From contig JALIZF010001780.1 in the NCBI GenBank assembly GCA_029948255.1, positions 186,001 to 250,000 of the forward strand: DNA of 64,000 nt. The letters run 5' to 3'. Shown here one piece after another: positions 11,201 to 21,727 of this stretch. Position 1 is the stretch's first letter, and each line of letters begins with the position of its first letter. This DNA is from Telmatactis stephensoni. Taxonomy: Eukaryota; Cnidaria; Anthozoa; Actiniaria; Isophelliidae. The position numbers were made by a program, and so were the translations under genes. Below the pieces are notes generated by a model. It had not been told where the DNA came from. It did no database searches and saw only the letters and a list, made by a program, of their open reading frames with translations.

Positions 11201-11423
11201 TGCAAAGCTTACCACAACAGCACTTAACGTAGTAAATAAGAGGGACATTATCAGCAGGATTAGTATCATTTGGCATTTGTTTCTCTCCATCAGCAGGACG
11301 TTCCGCTCGGTGAATTCTTTCTTTGCAACGCCACGCATGGCGGCCCAGCGAGACAAAATATTGACCACAAAAAGAACAGACAACTCCAGCGAAGAAAATG
11401 ATAAGAAAACTTGAATAACCCAT
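8211..11423 (-). pseudogene. Near-full-length R2-group retrotransposon ORF with two zinc fingers, RT and restriction-like endonuclease
   Basis: ATG at 11423. Two N-terminal Cys/His fingers (CSFCGQYF...HAWRC and CCGKLCKGNRGLKMHQRSC) precede a complete RT: FRPITLQSVPLKVF, LLDLKNAFGEVHHNLI (first catalytic D), VLQGDCLSPLLF and FQFADDAAV (catalytic DD). The frame stops at 8793. The endonuclease continues in other frames, 8700-8211, with FRPDLLFLI and VLELTVGFE as the PD...E core. Two lesions separate them: a lost base right at the 8793 stop and slippage in the T-run corresponding to 8767-8782, so the CCHC knuckle is broken. The 3' UTR (8065-8210) contains a T-run and ends at (AAT)n; the 5' UTR reaches (AAT)n at 11572. 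About 3.5 kb, close to full length but inactive. Confidence 0.85.
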
Positions 11424-11571
11424 GCTTTAGAACTTGTAAAGTCAGCTGGACATAGATTGATTAAATGAAAATACCAATTCAAGTATAAAAAGAACGATAA
11501 AACTGAAGACATGTACAGAGCGTGTTCACTCTGCTCGATGTCTAATCAATCAATGAAATCAATCAATCAAT

Positions 11572-11572
11572 C

Positions 11573-11646
<74 letters not shown>
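11572..11646. repeat. (AAT)n microsatellite, 5' border of retrotransposon 3
   Basis: About 25 AAT units preceded by four ATCA/ATCAATCA units at 11545-11571. Confidence 0.95.
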
Positions 11647-11652
11647 GTATAT

Positions 11653-11749
11653 GTAATAGGACTCCACGCTGTCCAATTTGAAAATAATTGGACGAAAAAA
11701 ATTCCGAGGATCAATTATTTTCAAATTGGACAGGCGTGGAGTCCTATTA
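11653..11749. mobile_element. 97-bp hairpin MITE
   Basis: Left arm AATAGGACTCCACGC then TCCAATTTGAAAATAATTG; right arm is the complement, ending GGCGTGGAGTCCTATT. Arms are about 38 bp with a 1-2 bp offset and a loop of about 20 bp. Confidence 0.85.
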
Positions 11750-12949
11750 ATTATTAATTATATAACTGGCCAACATTTTCGGTACGATTCATCTAGCTTC
11801 TTTGCAAACCAAGCAAGACAACTTGTACACAACGAAGTACATTATTCATGATGAGTTTTTGAATGCAAAAAAACATCTTATTGAAAATAAAAATATACAC
11901 TGTAAGGTCCATGAAATACATTTTATTGGATGATTAACTTTTTCTGAACATTTTCATTTACCAATTTCATTCAGAAAGTGTTTTCATGCAAGCAGCGAGG
12001 CCGATACTCGCCAAAGCTAATTGAATTTCAACTGGCTTCAAAAACTCTCTCAAAATGGGTCATTTTTTCGGAAAAAAAAACTACTCAAAAATATAATAAA
12101 TACTTTCCTCACCTCATTCGCTAACCCTTTAAACCAGAAAACTTTAAGTAAGTAGGTGTAAAAAGCAAATTTGCAGTCCAAAACATTCCGCCATTTTTTC
12201 TCCACAAAATCAGATGTGAATGAATGCTACGCGCCGCGCTATTGGTTGAATTCTTACTTCTATTGTTTTTCTTGCATTCTCATTGGTCAAACACGAACTA
12301 TCCAAATTACTCATCAATTTGGATTGCTCAGATTTTCTTAATCCTTAATTTGGATAGGTAGAAAAATTCAAAAGTAATTTTGTAGTTAGCTATATGGTAT
12401 TTTAGGAGAATTATAACCTCAAGCTCGACAAAAAAGTATATAAAACACTTGTAAACAACAAACATTGAACACTAACCATTTTAATTATTTCAGGAAAATC
12501 AGTCTTATTTAGCCAACCAGGTATCCTAAGGCTTCATAAACAGCAATTTTTCTGCACAAGAAATGACTTTTCGCCAGCTTGCTCCGACTCGGCTATGATA
12601 GTTGCTCTCTGAGTGCTTTTCTTCTTCAAAAAGAGTAAACAATTTGATAGTAGAGTGTTTTTGTGGCTAAAACATCGACCTAGTAGTCGGTAAAAACTAG
12701 AAAGGCAACTTTCATTGCAAAAAAAATATAATAATTAATTAGAATCATTTGTTTATTGCTATGTTTAAAATATTAATCATTGTGTTTTATTAATATTATT
12801 AAATCAACTATTGTATTGTTTTTTATTGTTTGTCTGATATTACTCAACTTCAAAATATAATTATATTTGAAATATTTTATATAATTCTATTCTAATAATT
12901 ATCTTATAATTTTATCGACGATTTTACATCGATCTTTTTGACACATCTG
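11750..12949. other. No gene seen; AT-rich intergenic DNA
   Basis: Only short frames. A 12-bp inverted repeat CTATCCAAATTA/TAATTTGGATAG lies at 12298-12357 next to ATTGGTCAA-type sequence common in the MITEs of this window. Confidence 0.6.
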
Positions 12950-13007
12950 TAAGGCGTTGTTGAGCCTTGAGGAATTAGCGCTATATGAAATGACAATAAC
13001 TATTATT

Positions 13008-13075
<68 letters not shown>
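12950..13075 (+). mobile_element. 3' tail of a retroposon ending in (ATC)n(ATT)n
   Basis: GAGGAATTAGCGCTATATGA (a GCGCTATAT box seen at the 3' ends of many invertebrate LINEs and SINEs) is followed by ATAACTATTATT, about 12 ATC units and about 11 ATT units. No coding part is attached. Confidence 0.6.
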
Positions 13076-13076
<1 letters not shown>

Positions 13077-13627
13077 AAAACTATATCGTGAGAAAAATTA
13101 TCAACATTATAATCAGATCAACTTATTACCTTTTCTGCTGACGAAACAAAGAATGGAATAACCCAATCAGACTTATTGAAATTTTGATATGTATATATAT
13201 ATATATATTTTTTTTTTTATCATTATTATTTGTCGTTTACATTTATAAATGCATGTATCACTCGAGTAGTCAATTGCAAATTGCCTGTAAGTAGAAAGAT
13301 TTGTAATTGTTGTATAAATATAAAATAAAGTTCCCATTATCATTATGACACTCACAATTTTATTTGCAAAGCCAAAGTTCCAGCCCAGACGTCTTTGATG
13401 CGCGTGATTTAACAAATAGATTCCATTATATTTTTGTCCTTCTGTGCTCTCGCTTTCCCATCTCAATTCAACTTCTTTTACAAATAAACAGGAAATGAAC
13501 AGGACGCTTGACTTTATTATTAACGTCAGGCCTCTAAAAATCAAAACTCCAGTTTTAAAATGAAGTGAAAAGGGCGATAAAAACTAGATGTTTGAGTGCA
13601 CTAGTGAGTGCACTAGTTTCGTGTGAA
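13076..13627. other. No gene seen; (TA)n and T-run near 13192-13220
   Basis: AT-rich, with a short TATATA stretch followed by ten T. Remaining sequence is unrecognised. Confidence 0.6.
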
Positions 13628-13635
13628 GTCTCAAA

Positions 13636-13968
13636 CCCGGGGGGGGGGACTCCCATATATCGAAGGGCGGGGATGATCGTCGTATCTTTTAGGGGTAAAA
13701 AAGCATGGTTCTGGTATCTTTTAGGGTGTTACGAAGGTTTTGTCCCACCTTACCGTTAATCTGGTATCTTTTAGGGTATCTTTTTAAGAGAATAACATAT
13801 TACATAATAATAACAGCAACGACAGCTTTTAAATTGGTATCTTTTAGGGGTAAAAATCTTATGCTGCCCACGCCCATCCTTTGTATAACTCTGGTATCTT
13901 TTAGGGCTATTTTTGGAAATTTCTGAACGATCATCCCCGCCCATTTTCGATGGGAGTCCCCCCCCGGG
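13636..13968. mobile_element. hAT-like MITE with 8-bp target duplication and five internal TGGTATCTTTTAGGG copies
   Basis: Perfect direct 8-bp repeats GTCTCAAA flank it (13628-13635, 13969-13976). The termini are CCCGGGGGGGGGGACTCCCAT and the complement ATGGGAGTCCCCCCCCGGG, with similarity continuing inward to GGGCGGGGATGATCGT, about 45 bp in all. The 333-bp interior contains TGGTATCTTTTAGGG or a one-base variant near 13683, 13711, 13761, 13837 and 13892, all on the plus strand. An 8-bp duplication points to the hAT superfamily; the internal repeats may be transposase-binding sites. Confidence 0.85.
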
Positions 13969-13976
13969 GTCTCAAA

Positions 13977-14366
13977 GTTTCAAGGAAGGTAGCTATAGCC
14001 GGGCTCTGTAACAACTATTGAAGTGTTGGTCTGCAATTTAAAAACAGTAAGTTCACTTCACGAGTTAGAATGTTAGTAACACTGATTCCCTTTTTCTCGT
14101 GACTGGCCCTTCACGGGCCACGACAAAGTATTCATCATTCTTTGATTTTTGATTTATCTTTTGAACTCGACGATCTTTTAGAGATTTGCTCTGGGTCACG
14201 CTGAAATATATTGGTGTTGTTTTGAATTTGTGGCTCGTTAAAAACTGATAGCTTTGCTTTGAAGCCAGGCTAACTTCAAATTCGAAACCGCATGCAACCT
14301 TGAGACGAAGGCTATTGTATAATCTTGTTTAAATCAGTCATTATTGCTTTATGAGCATTATTCTTG
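13977..14366. other. No gene seen
   Basis: Unique-looking intergenic sequence without long frames or repeats. Confidence 0.5.
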
Positions 14367-14965
14367 GTAATACCATGATCACCTCGGGATCTATTGTTTT
14401 TGGAGGGACGTTTAATCGCTAACATCCCTCCCTCATGAATAGAAAGAGGGAAAATTAGTTCTAATATTCCCTCATTAATTATGAATGAGGGACGATTAGA
14501 ACTAATCGTCCCTCATGTTATTCATGAGTGGTTGTCCCTCATTTAACGCAATCATCGGTACGATCGGGACAACTTTGCACGCACCGATACCTCTAACCAC
14601 TGAACACTCTTACGCGTGTGGGATCTATGCATTCTATTTTGCGCATGAGCATAACGAAGCAAAGAAAGCATTATAAAAAACAATTTAGCTTTCGAATTGA
14701 TTAACAACCTATAAATACTTGTTCATTGTAAGTATATAACAAAGAAATCTATTTTCGTAAGTCCCCAGAGAACAGGGTTACGCACAATTGGTAAAAGAAT
14801 TGTATAATATTTTCAAGTTTTGGATGAACAAACAGCGAAGTATATTTTCGTTTATTTCCTCGGTGATCATGGTATTACAAAGTTTACAGCCTCGGGACTT
14901 CCACTAAACCTCCCTCGGCTTCGGGGACATTTAATCACTAATATCCCTCAGGGTCATGGTATTAC
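14367..14965. mobile_element. DNA element with GTAATACCATGA ends and internal palindromes
   Basis: GTAATACCATGATCACC at 14367 is inverted as GGTCATGGTATTAC ending 14965; another inward copy GGTGATCATGGTATTAC lies at 14864. A stem built on TTAGTTCTAAT...ATTAGAACTAA spans 14455-14507. The right end (ATATCCCTCAGGGTCATGG) recurs alone at 39178-39205. Confidence 0.55.
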
Positions 14966-15252
14966 TTATATAACTCTAGCATATGAATCAGGCAAAAGAT
15001 AAAATTTTGACGGCTTCTTAGATATATTCTTCGAAAATTATGATTTAGAAATATTTAAGTGCTACTATTAGAGCAATTTCGCATAACCCTATTTTTAAAT
15101 GCTAATGAATTTTGCTTAAAATCCTAATGAGTAGGAGGTAAGATAACAAATACATGAGGCCGTTTGGTATGCAACAAGGCTCTTTTTAATTAGAACAACA
15201 ACAATTACAGTTTAGCTATACGCTATTATCAATAAAGCGTTCACAATTCGTT

Positions 15253-15856
15253 TTACTTTTTTGACTTGTCCAGAATTTCATCGACTTTTGAAAGCAAACA
15301 TTTAACACTGTCCATGGTTTCAAGTGCTTTTTCGCACATTTTTTCATGAGCCCTATGAGCCGAATCTGCAGCTCTCTCTCTTTCCCTTTGGCCTTTCTTT
15401 TATTGGGAGCAGATTCATTTTTCTCTGTGCTATCTACGCTATCATCGCTCTCAGATGAAACTACCAGTTCGTCGTACAGTTTTGCCTTCATAACATCTTG
15501 TCTTCGCTGGCTTGGAGTTTGTTGTTGTGCATATTTCATGCGACTTTCAACAAGTAAACTTGCTGGGCTATCTTGAATGGGCGATGACTGAGTTGCAGCT
15601 GCAGCCTGTACATGTACTTGTTTGGAGTTGACTTGCAGTTCTTGCTTGATAATTCGGCTCATTCGGCCTGTCAACCGTTCTTCAGGTTGACTTAGGTACA
15701 TTTCTACTACGTGGCTAGGTAGACCAGCACCCAATATGCGTTGTTTCACATGCACCAGGACTTTACCCCACTCTTTTCCATGGCACTGGTTGTAGCACTG
15801 AACGATATAGTTTTTTTCTTTGTCTCCAATGCTGACACGTTTTCTTACTTTACCTG
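15253..15856 (-). pseudogene. Unrecognised exon-like ORF, coiled-coil C-terminus
   Basis: The frame is preceded at 15857 by a good splice acceptor (TTTTATTTGACAG on the minus strand) and begins GKVRKRVSIGDKEKNYIVQC. It is rich in K, E, S and Q with an acidic SSESDDSVDS patch. Near 15372-15381 it meets an AG dinucleotide run; in the unshifted frame it continues to 15216 with odd composition, whereas the alternative frame gives an amphipathic, coiled-coil-like end and stops at 15253, so slippage of the AG run is likely. Sequence above 15856 on this strand is a repeat, so any first exon is missing. Could be a transposon accessory gene; function not recognised. Confidence 0.4.
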
Positions 15857-15880
15857 TCAAATAAAAATTATATTTTAATT

Positions 15881-16508
15881 GGGGTTCAAAACATCCTCGG
15901 GGACCCAGGGCGAAGGGAGAGGGGGAGGACCGGAGGGGGAGGGGGAGGGGGAGGGGGAGGGGGAAGGAAAGGAAAAGGGGAAAAGGACGCCCTGGGCATT
16001 TGACTACCCCAAACCATTTCCAACGGCAAAACTTAATCCTCTCTCTGATTGGCCTCATTATAATTTAATTACAATGAGGCCAATCAGAAGCATTTGTGCG
16101 GTTGAGCTCGATTCGTCTAAAATTACAAGTAAACAAGTTGACCCCACGCATTGCAACACTCTTAAACAAAGCGAGCGGACACGTGAAAACCTTAAACAGA
16201 AACAAGATGTGTTTGCAAAGCTACCCACAGGATTCGGGAAAAGTTTGACTTTAATACCAAATTTTGCATGATCTCGGTGTGCAGACTTGACACACAAACA
16301 TGTTAAACTGTCATAGCATCCAAGCGTTAATTGAGATGTGCCAGATATTTTTGTTATATGACCTTGTTTACGTGGGATATCCCTAATAGGATTAAGTTTT
16401 GCCGTTGGAAATGGTTTGGGGTAGTCAAATGCCCAGGGCGTCCTTTTCCCCTTTTCCTTTCCTCCCCCTCCCCCTTCGACCTGGGTCCCCGAGGATGGGT
16501 TCAAAACT
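15881..16508. mobile_element. Inverted-repeat element with about 120-bp arms around a helicase fragment
   Basis: GTTCAAAACATCCTCGGGGA at 15884 and the G/A-rich block up to about 16045 reappear inverted at 16387-16508 (CATTTGACTACCCC, CGCCCTGGGC and CCCCGAGGATGGGTTC shared). A small inner palindrome GATTGGCCTCAT/ATGAGGCCAATC lies at 16047-16089. The left arm has an expanded GAGGGG run. Confidence 0.75.
16166..16270 (+). pseudogene. RecQ-type helicase fragment (motif I)
   Basis: About 30 codons ending at 16268-16270 encode KQDVFAKLPTGFGKSL, the P-loop region typical of RecQ family helicases (FAxLPTGFGKS). Nothing else of the helicase is present. It sits inside the inverted-repeat element, so it looks like captured coding sequence. 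Confidence 0.55.
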
Positions 16509-16891
16509 GTTGGTAGCTCGGATAGTTACCTGGAGCTCCGTACCCTCGTGAAACCATAGTTTGATAAATTAAGACTTATAAGCTTTATCGTCCAATTGGA
16601 AAAACATTATCCACTTGCGCGTACCTTTTTCGTCCTGTGTTTTCGATGATTTCTCCTCCCAAGGACGCCACATGGTGCTCGCACTAGAGTACAAGACATA
16701 CAAAATCTTTATGTGCCAACAAAATTATGAATATGATGGTGAGACCTAATTCATGCACGTGAACATTTTGTGTGTACGCACGCCGTTATCATACAAGTTC
16801 GCACATCTTTTGCCTAAAGTAATTACTGTCTATTTTACTTGGTATACAGTCATCACATCTTAAGCAATCCTTGAAGTAATCTCTGGCGGTT
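16509..16891. other. No gene seen
   Basis: Intergenic sequence upstream of the transposase remnant; no repeat recognised. Confidence 0.5.
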
Positions 16892-17890
16892 ATGGATGCT
16901 CGAGAAGTTCAAGCTGTATTGATGCCCGTTTTGGCATTTTTATTGTTTTTGTTCAGCCTACAGCCTCCATTTCAAAGTCTGCAGTTGCTGTTGCCTCAGC
17001 GAATTTTTCCGAATTACCATGGCTTTCCTTTTTACGGTCGAGATGTGTTTTTGCGCAACACCGGTGAAACTCCTGGTTCGTTTCTTCGACTTGCGAATGA
17101 CCTCCTGCCTTCTTTATCTCATTTAACTATATATGGGGGGGGGGGGCGCAAAGGATGCGACAGCCTCGTCAAAAGCTGATTTTGAAAAAAAATCAAGTCT
17201 TATTAGTGATGATTTGGTTGCGCAAATATCCACTTGTGGATATGTTGCCTTTATGGTTCGATATCGATCCAACATCCGTTGTTAGAATTATCTACAAAGT
17301 TTTAACTTTGATGTGGCAGTACTTCTCTAATCAGGTCGTGTGGCCTAATTTACAGGAATTGAACAACATGATGGGAAACTGGTCAGAATTTCCAAATGTA
17401 GTTGGCGTTATAGACAGTTCTCCTCATGAAATATATCGTCCGCTAACGGAGCCACAACATTTGTTTTACAGTGGTTACAGGCATTACCATTGTATGAACA
17501 CCCAAATGATTATTGACAATGAAGGACACATCATATTTTTGCAATCTGGTTTTCTTGGTAGCACCCATGATGCGTTATCGTTTAGACTAATGGGTCCAAT
17601 AGGAGCCTTACCGCCAAATGCAAAGTTGCTGGCTGACAAAGGCTACTCCGATGGTGGTTTGTTGTTGACTCCCTTTAGAGCAAATCAGATGCGTTTACTA
17701 AACAACAGAGATCGCCGCAGGGCAAGAAGATTCAACAGGAAACTGTCGAAAAGAAGGATAAAAGTTGAACACGTTTTTAAAGAGATAAAAACATTTAAGG
17801 CAATCGAACAGCTTTGGCCGGTCATCCCCGCTGGCTCATGCCAGCATGTGTTGAGCTTGCAGCATTTCTTTCAGAAAGACGTTCACGTTT
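16892..17890 (+). pseudogene. Harbinger/IS5-like (DDE_Tnp_4) transposase, frameshifted
   Basis: An N-terminal frame (ATG 16892) ends after a run of G at about 17137-17147. The main frame from about 17155 carries the DDE fold: VVGVIDSSPHEIYRP (first D), FYSGYRHYHCMNTQ, FLGSTHDALSFRLM, LLADKGYSDG (second D) and RRIKVEHVFKEIKTFKAI (E). This order identifies the DDE_Tnp_4 group of PIF/Harbinger and IS5-like transposases. Near 17812 the conserved end (HPRWLMP...ELAAFLSERR) moves to another frame, so at least two frameshifts exist. The end at about 17890 abuts a gag fragment on the opposite strand. No 3-bp target duplication or TIR was identified. Host HARBI1 domestication is unlikely given the breaks. 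Confidence 0.8.
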
Positions 17891-17892
17891 TT

Positions 17893-18656
17893 TCCCACTT
17901 TCTACCATCCCATATACACCTTCCAATTTCTTAAGTATATCCTCTACAGATGCCCTTTCACCAAGATACATAATCAGTCTGTTCGGTTCCCCCTTCAACG
18001 TCCTTCTTATACTTTGCAGCAATAGATCTTCACTGCAACCCTCCTCCTTCATCAAGCACTTCACCTCGAACTTCCATGTTTCGAAACTTACCTCTCCCTT
18101 AGATGTACTGCCAGAGAATACAGGGATGCGCGGTGGTTGGCGAAGTACAGATACGGTCTCTACGCCCGTTAGTTGGCTTCGAGCCATTCTCTGTGGCTGT
18201 TTAAACACAGGTGCGAATTGAGACGCGGTTGGCAGCGGGCGACTGGTTACAGGGGTACTAGTACGTCCCCTTGAGAAGCTTGCCAGTGGCATGAGTGGAG
18301 CCTCAGGCCTCGAATACACTCGGTCATTCCCCATTCCATACCGTGCTGATACAGGGCTGTCTGCTCCTTGTCGTTCAGCTCGGCTGTGTTGGGAACTAAT
18401 CGGTCTTAGAGAAGCCTCTCTTTTATGGGCGCGGCCACACTCGACGTCTTCACGTTGCATTGGTCTTGGGCTCTCTGACACTTCATGTTGTCTTCGATCA
18501 CGGCCGAGACGGTGTCTACCCTTGTCAAAACAAACGAAGTCCCCAGGGTCCCCAAAACTAAAAGGGCTGCTGAACAGATTTTCTTCCACCAGAGACTGCC
18601 AGGTGTTCTATCTCCTCTTCACTGCTTGGCGGGGGAGTATACTGCTCTGCATCCAT
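17893..18656 (-). pseudogene. Retrotransposon gag fragment (Ty3/gypsy- or PNMA-like)
   Basis: ATG at 18656; the first frame stops after about 32 codons, and the main frame then runs from about 18590, implying a small indel there. The core PRIPVFSGSTSKGEVSFETW, LLLQSIRRTLKGEP and VEDILKKLEGVYGMVES matches the capsid-like gag region shared by gypsy retrotransposons and PNMA proteins. It breaks off at about 17893 against the Harbinger remnant, before any zinc knuckle, protease or RT. No LTR could be recognised on the right. Confidence 0.65.
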
Positions 18657-18669
18657 TGTTGATTTAACC

Positions 18670-20107
18670 TTCTATTCGAGCCGTGTCACACAAAAAAATA
18701 GTAACTCACAATGACTCACCACCCCTGGGTAACCTGTGTAACCACTATAAATAAAATTGCTAGCGGACCAAGGGGCAATTTTGTGTTCACTCAAATATAT
18801 TCAGGACGCAGAAACCCGCCCAACTGCAAAGCAAGCCTCAAACCAAGGCGGAGGACTGAAAAAAATACCCCTTCCCACCAAGGAGAACCCACAGAACTCA
18901 AAACACAACGATCCCTTAACAAAATTACAGCTATTACTATGCAACAAAAGTACAGTTGAAATATACAAAATATAATGTTCCCAAGTGTTCGTCTTGAAAT
19001 AACTTTTGAAAGATTTTCTTACTTGTTTAAAGCTTAAGACTTTTAGTCTTGAAAATTGCAATAAATAAGTTTGCTTCTGATCTAGCCTCAAGAAAAAAGC
19101 TAAATATACGAGGGAAACTACGATATTTCTCAAATTGTATCTATTGTATTGTAATCTCGCAGTCAAATTTGCTACTTCTTGAATATCTATTTTCCAAAAA
19201 AAAAACCCTTGGTTTTATGACATAAGTCACTAATATATATGTCGTGTGAGAAATAGAAGGAAGTACAGTAACGCGATTTTGCCAAAACTGAAAATATATA
19301 TATATATATATATACTGAAATAAAGGTGAAACCTAAATGTTTAACTTTTTCGCGGTTGTACAGGTACTTTCTCGAAAACTGCGTACACGCGATCCTGTCA
19401 AAACTCGTCGACTTTTTTGGCCTAGATTTTTTCAGGACTACAACTAATCAACACACTACACAATCCCCGAGCCTTATGTTGATTGAAAATTTCTAAGGCT
19501 GTCTAAAATAAAGGCAAAGTTGAGTAAAAATTGAAGCGATGTCAAAGTTTGCTATAATTATGTGCTCTGGGATTTCTGTTGTCTCCAGCTTATCACAACA
19601 TTCGAATTCTTGTGCATCACGCATAAATTCACTGCGGCGCTTGGTAGCCCTACGACTTATAAAGAATGGCTGTTGCCTTCGTATTTCAGATGAGATGAAG
19701 TAAAAAATAAGCAATGCGGGACCTAGGGCAACCAAGCTACCTGCGAGAGTTTAGAGGGACTGAATAGATTTTGGAAATCATAGCTACAAGCAATGCCCGT
19801 TTTAGGCAGTATTTTGGATTTTGCATCTCACTAGTTATTTAATTTGTTTAAATGTATACTACAACCTTGCTGCAATCAACTGTGTATTTACAAGAGTAAG
19901 AAGGCAGGAACAAGGAATTTACATTATTGATCTCCCCCCCCCCCCCCCCCGATTCCACCCAACAAATATGAAAAATTCCTGCTCAACAGGGTAAAAAAGG
20001 ATTAAGGACAATGTGCAAAAGGTAGTCGGGTAGTCGAATTTCCAAAAGAGGGGGGCGCGTCCCCTTTGCCCCACACTAATTCCGCCCCTGCTATTTAATT
20101 GTACACT
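18670..20107. other. No gene seen; (TA)n at 19293-19313 and poly-C at 19934-19951
   Basis: The stretch has only short frames. The (TA)10 and an 18-base C-run are the only low-complexity features. Confidence 0.6.
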
Positions 20108-20397
20108 CACTGGAAATTTTTGCTTATTTCCTCTGATAGGAAACAAATTAAATCTAGGAAAGATCTAGGAAATCGCATATAATAGGAACTGGACAAAATG
20201 AAGGAAAATACATTTTCCTACATATTTCCTATCATGTCACTTCCCTATGATAAGAAATATGTAGTTAAATACAATTTCCTGATAGGAAATATCTAGGAAA
20301 TATGTAGAAAAATGGATATTGTCCAGTTCTTATCATATAGGAAAATGCAATTTCTTAGACATTTTCTATTATAGGAAATGAGTAAAAATTTCCAGTG
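20108..20397. mobile_element. Palindromic MITE, CACTGGAAATTTTTGC ends (family A, copy 1)
   Basis: Starts CACTGGAAATTTTTGCTTAT and ends with the near complement AAAAATTTCCAGTG; ACT on both sides is a possible 3-bp target duplication. The whole 290 bp folds on itself. Inside, TAGGAAATATCTAGGAAAT-type units recur on both strands and TGGACAA(AA/TA)T...TCCAGTTCTTATCATATAGG marks the arms. Confidence 0.9.
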
Positions 20398-20721
20398 ACT
20401 AATTCCGACGAGATTCCCAAACAGCCTAAAAAAAATTCTACACTTTACATTCTGATTTTATCTATTATTTTTCACAGGGTCACGGTCATGGAAAAGTCAT
20501 CAGTGAAAAGTTCTGGAATTTAAAATTCTAAATCAAAGATTAAGCCTTGAAAAAGCATGAAATATAGGCAAAAATACTAAGGTCATGGAATAGTCATGAT
20601 ATGAAATTTTCGATTTCCACCAAAAATGTTTTTTGCTTTAGTTTAGAAATGACATCTAAAGCAAACATTTCTGTAGTAGACTGAAGGACACATGGACACA
20701 TGGTGGAACTTTTTCTGTAAC

Positions 20722-20850
20722 ATTGCACAGGTTGCACCGTGTGTCCACTCCTGCGCGCGACGTTGGACGCGTCTCAGAAAAGTTAGAACTCGATCCTAAA
20801 CCTGCAACTGTTGTACGTCAGGAGTGGACACACAGTACAAATCTGTGCCG
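20722..20850. mobile_element. Short inverted-repeat element of the CCTAAACCTGCAAC family (copy 1)
   Basis: GCACAGGTTGCACCGTGTGT followed by CCACTCCTG is inverted at 20819-20848 (CAGGAGTGGACACACAG...TGTGC). Between the arms is GAACTCGATCCTAAACCTGC, which recurs in copies near 40937 and 43213. Confidence 0.65.
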
Positions 20851-21224
20851 CAGAAAACGTCAGATGCATCGTGTGACCATCCGGGCCTCGTCGTTTTCCT
20901 GATTTAAACCCTCTGAATGTCTCGCATAATTACATAATTATGATAATGATAATCATAACTACAAGATAAACGTACATCTCTTAGACAGGTTCATTTTGTT
21001 TTATTGCTCAATAAATAATAAAAAAATCTAGCAATAAACAGATGGTAAAATAAAAATGACTTGTACCAAAGTACTGAAATCATCACTGTATCAAATATTA
21101 AATTTTACGTGGCTAGAAATACGCCTTTCCCAAATTGCGCGTCAATTCAAATAGAGATTTCATGCATTTGTCATTATCAAGTCCATGCTAAACTTGAAAC
21201 CATTGCCCGTGTACATTGAACCAA

Positions 21225-21600
21225 TGAGCTTTTATCAGATATTTTTAAATTTGTAAAACAGAAAAAGAATTACCACAGCTCGAAAGAGCATGAGTTAAAA
21301 TTAGCAAGACAGTGAAGTTTTAAGGAATCAAATCCTAAACTCACAAGAATACAAATTTTTGAAAAGTGTGAATTTGTAAGAAAACCTTTGCTGGTAGGCA
21401 TCTCTTGCCTACCAGTGAATGTTTTCATACAAAATTTCGATTTCAGAAAATTTATATCTTCGTGAGTTTGAAAGTTACTTCATTCAAACTTCACAGTTTT
21501 ACTAATTTTGATGTGCTCTTTCCAGCTATGGTAATTATATTTCTGTACTGTGACTTTTGGAATTACATGATAAAAGCTCATTCGGTTCTATTGTTAGGGG
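21225..21600. mobile_element. Long-hairpin MITE (family B, copy 1, diverged)
   Basis: The arms read AGAATTACCACAGCTCGAAA at 21264 and TTTCCAGCTATGGTAATT at 21521, with an inner stem around GGTAGGCATCTC/GCCTACC at 21391-21413. It matches the larger palindrome at 30021-30723 in layout and in the CAAACTTCACAGTTTTACT segment. Confidence 0.75.
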
Positions 21601-21727
21601 ATGGCCATTTGACTTTTTACAGGGGGATGGAGTATGTTTTTGAAAACCAGCACCTCAGGCCGTCTTATAACAACTAGCTTTCGCGCAAATACATATTTTA
21701 TAAACTAGGAGAAATACAATATAATAA

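Noticed and set aside
13565..13926. Two frames with recurring LVSFRG peptides
   Set aside because: Translation of the repeated TGGTATCTTTTAGGG motif of the MITE at 13636-13968.
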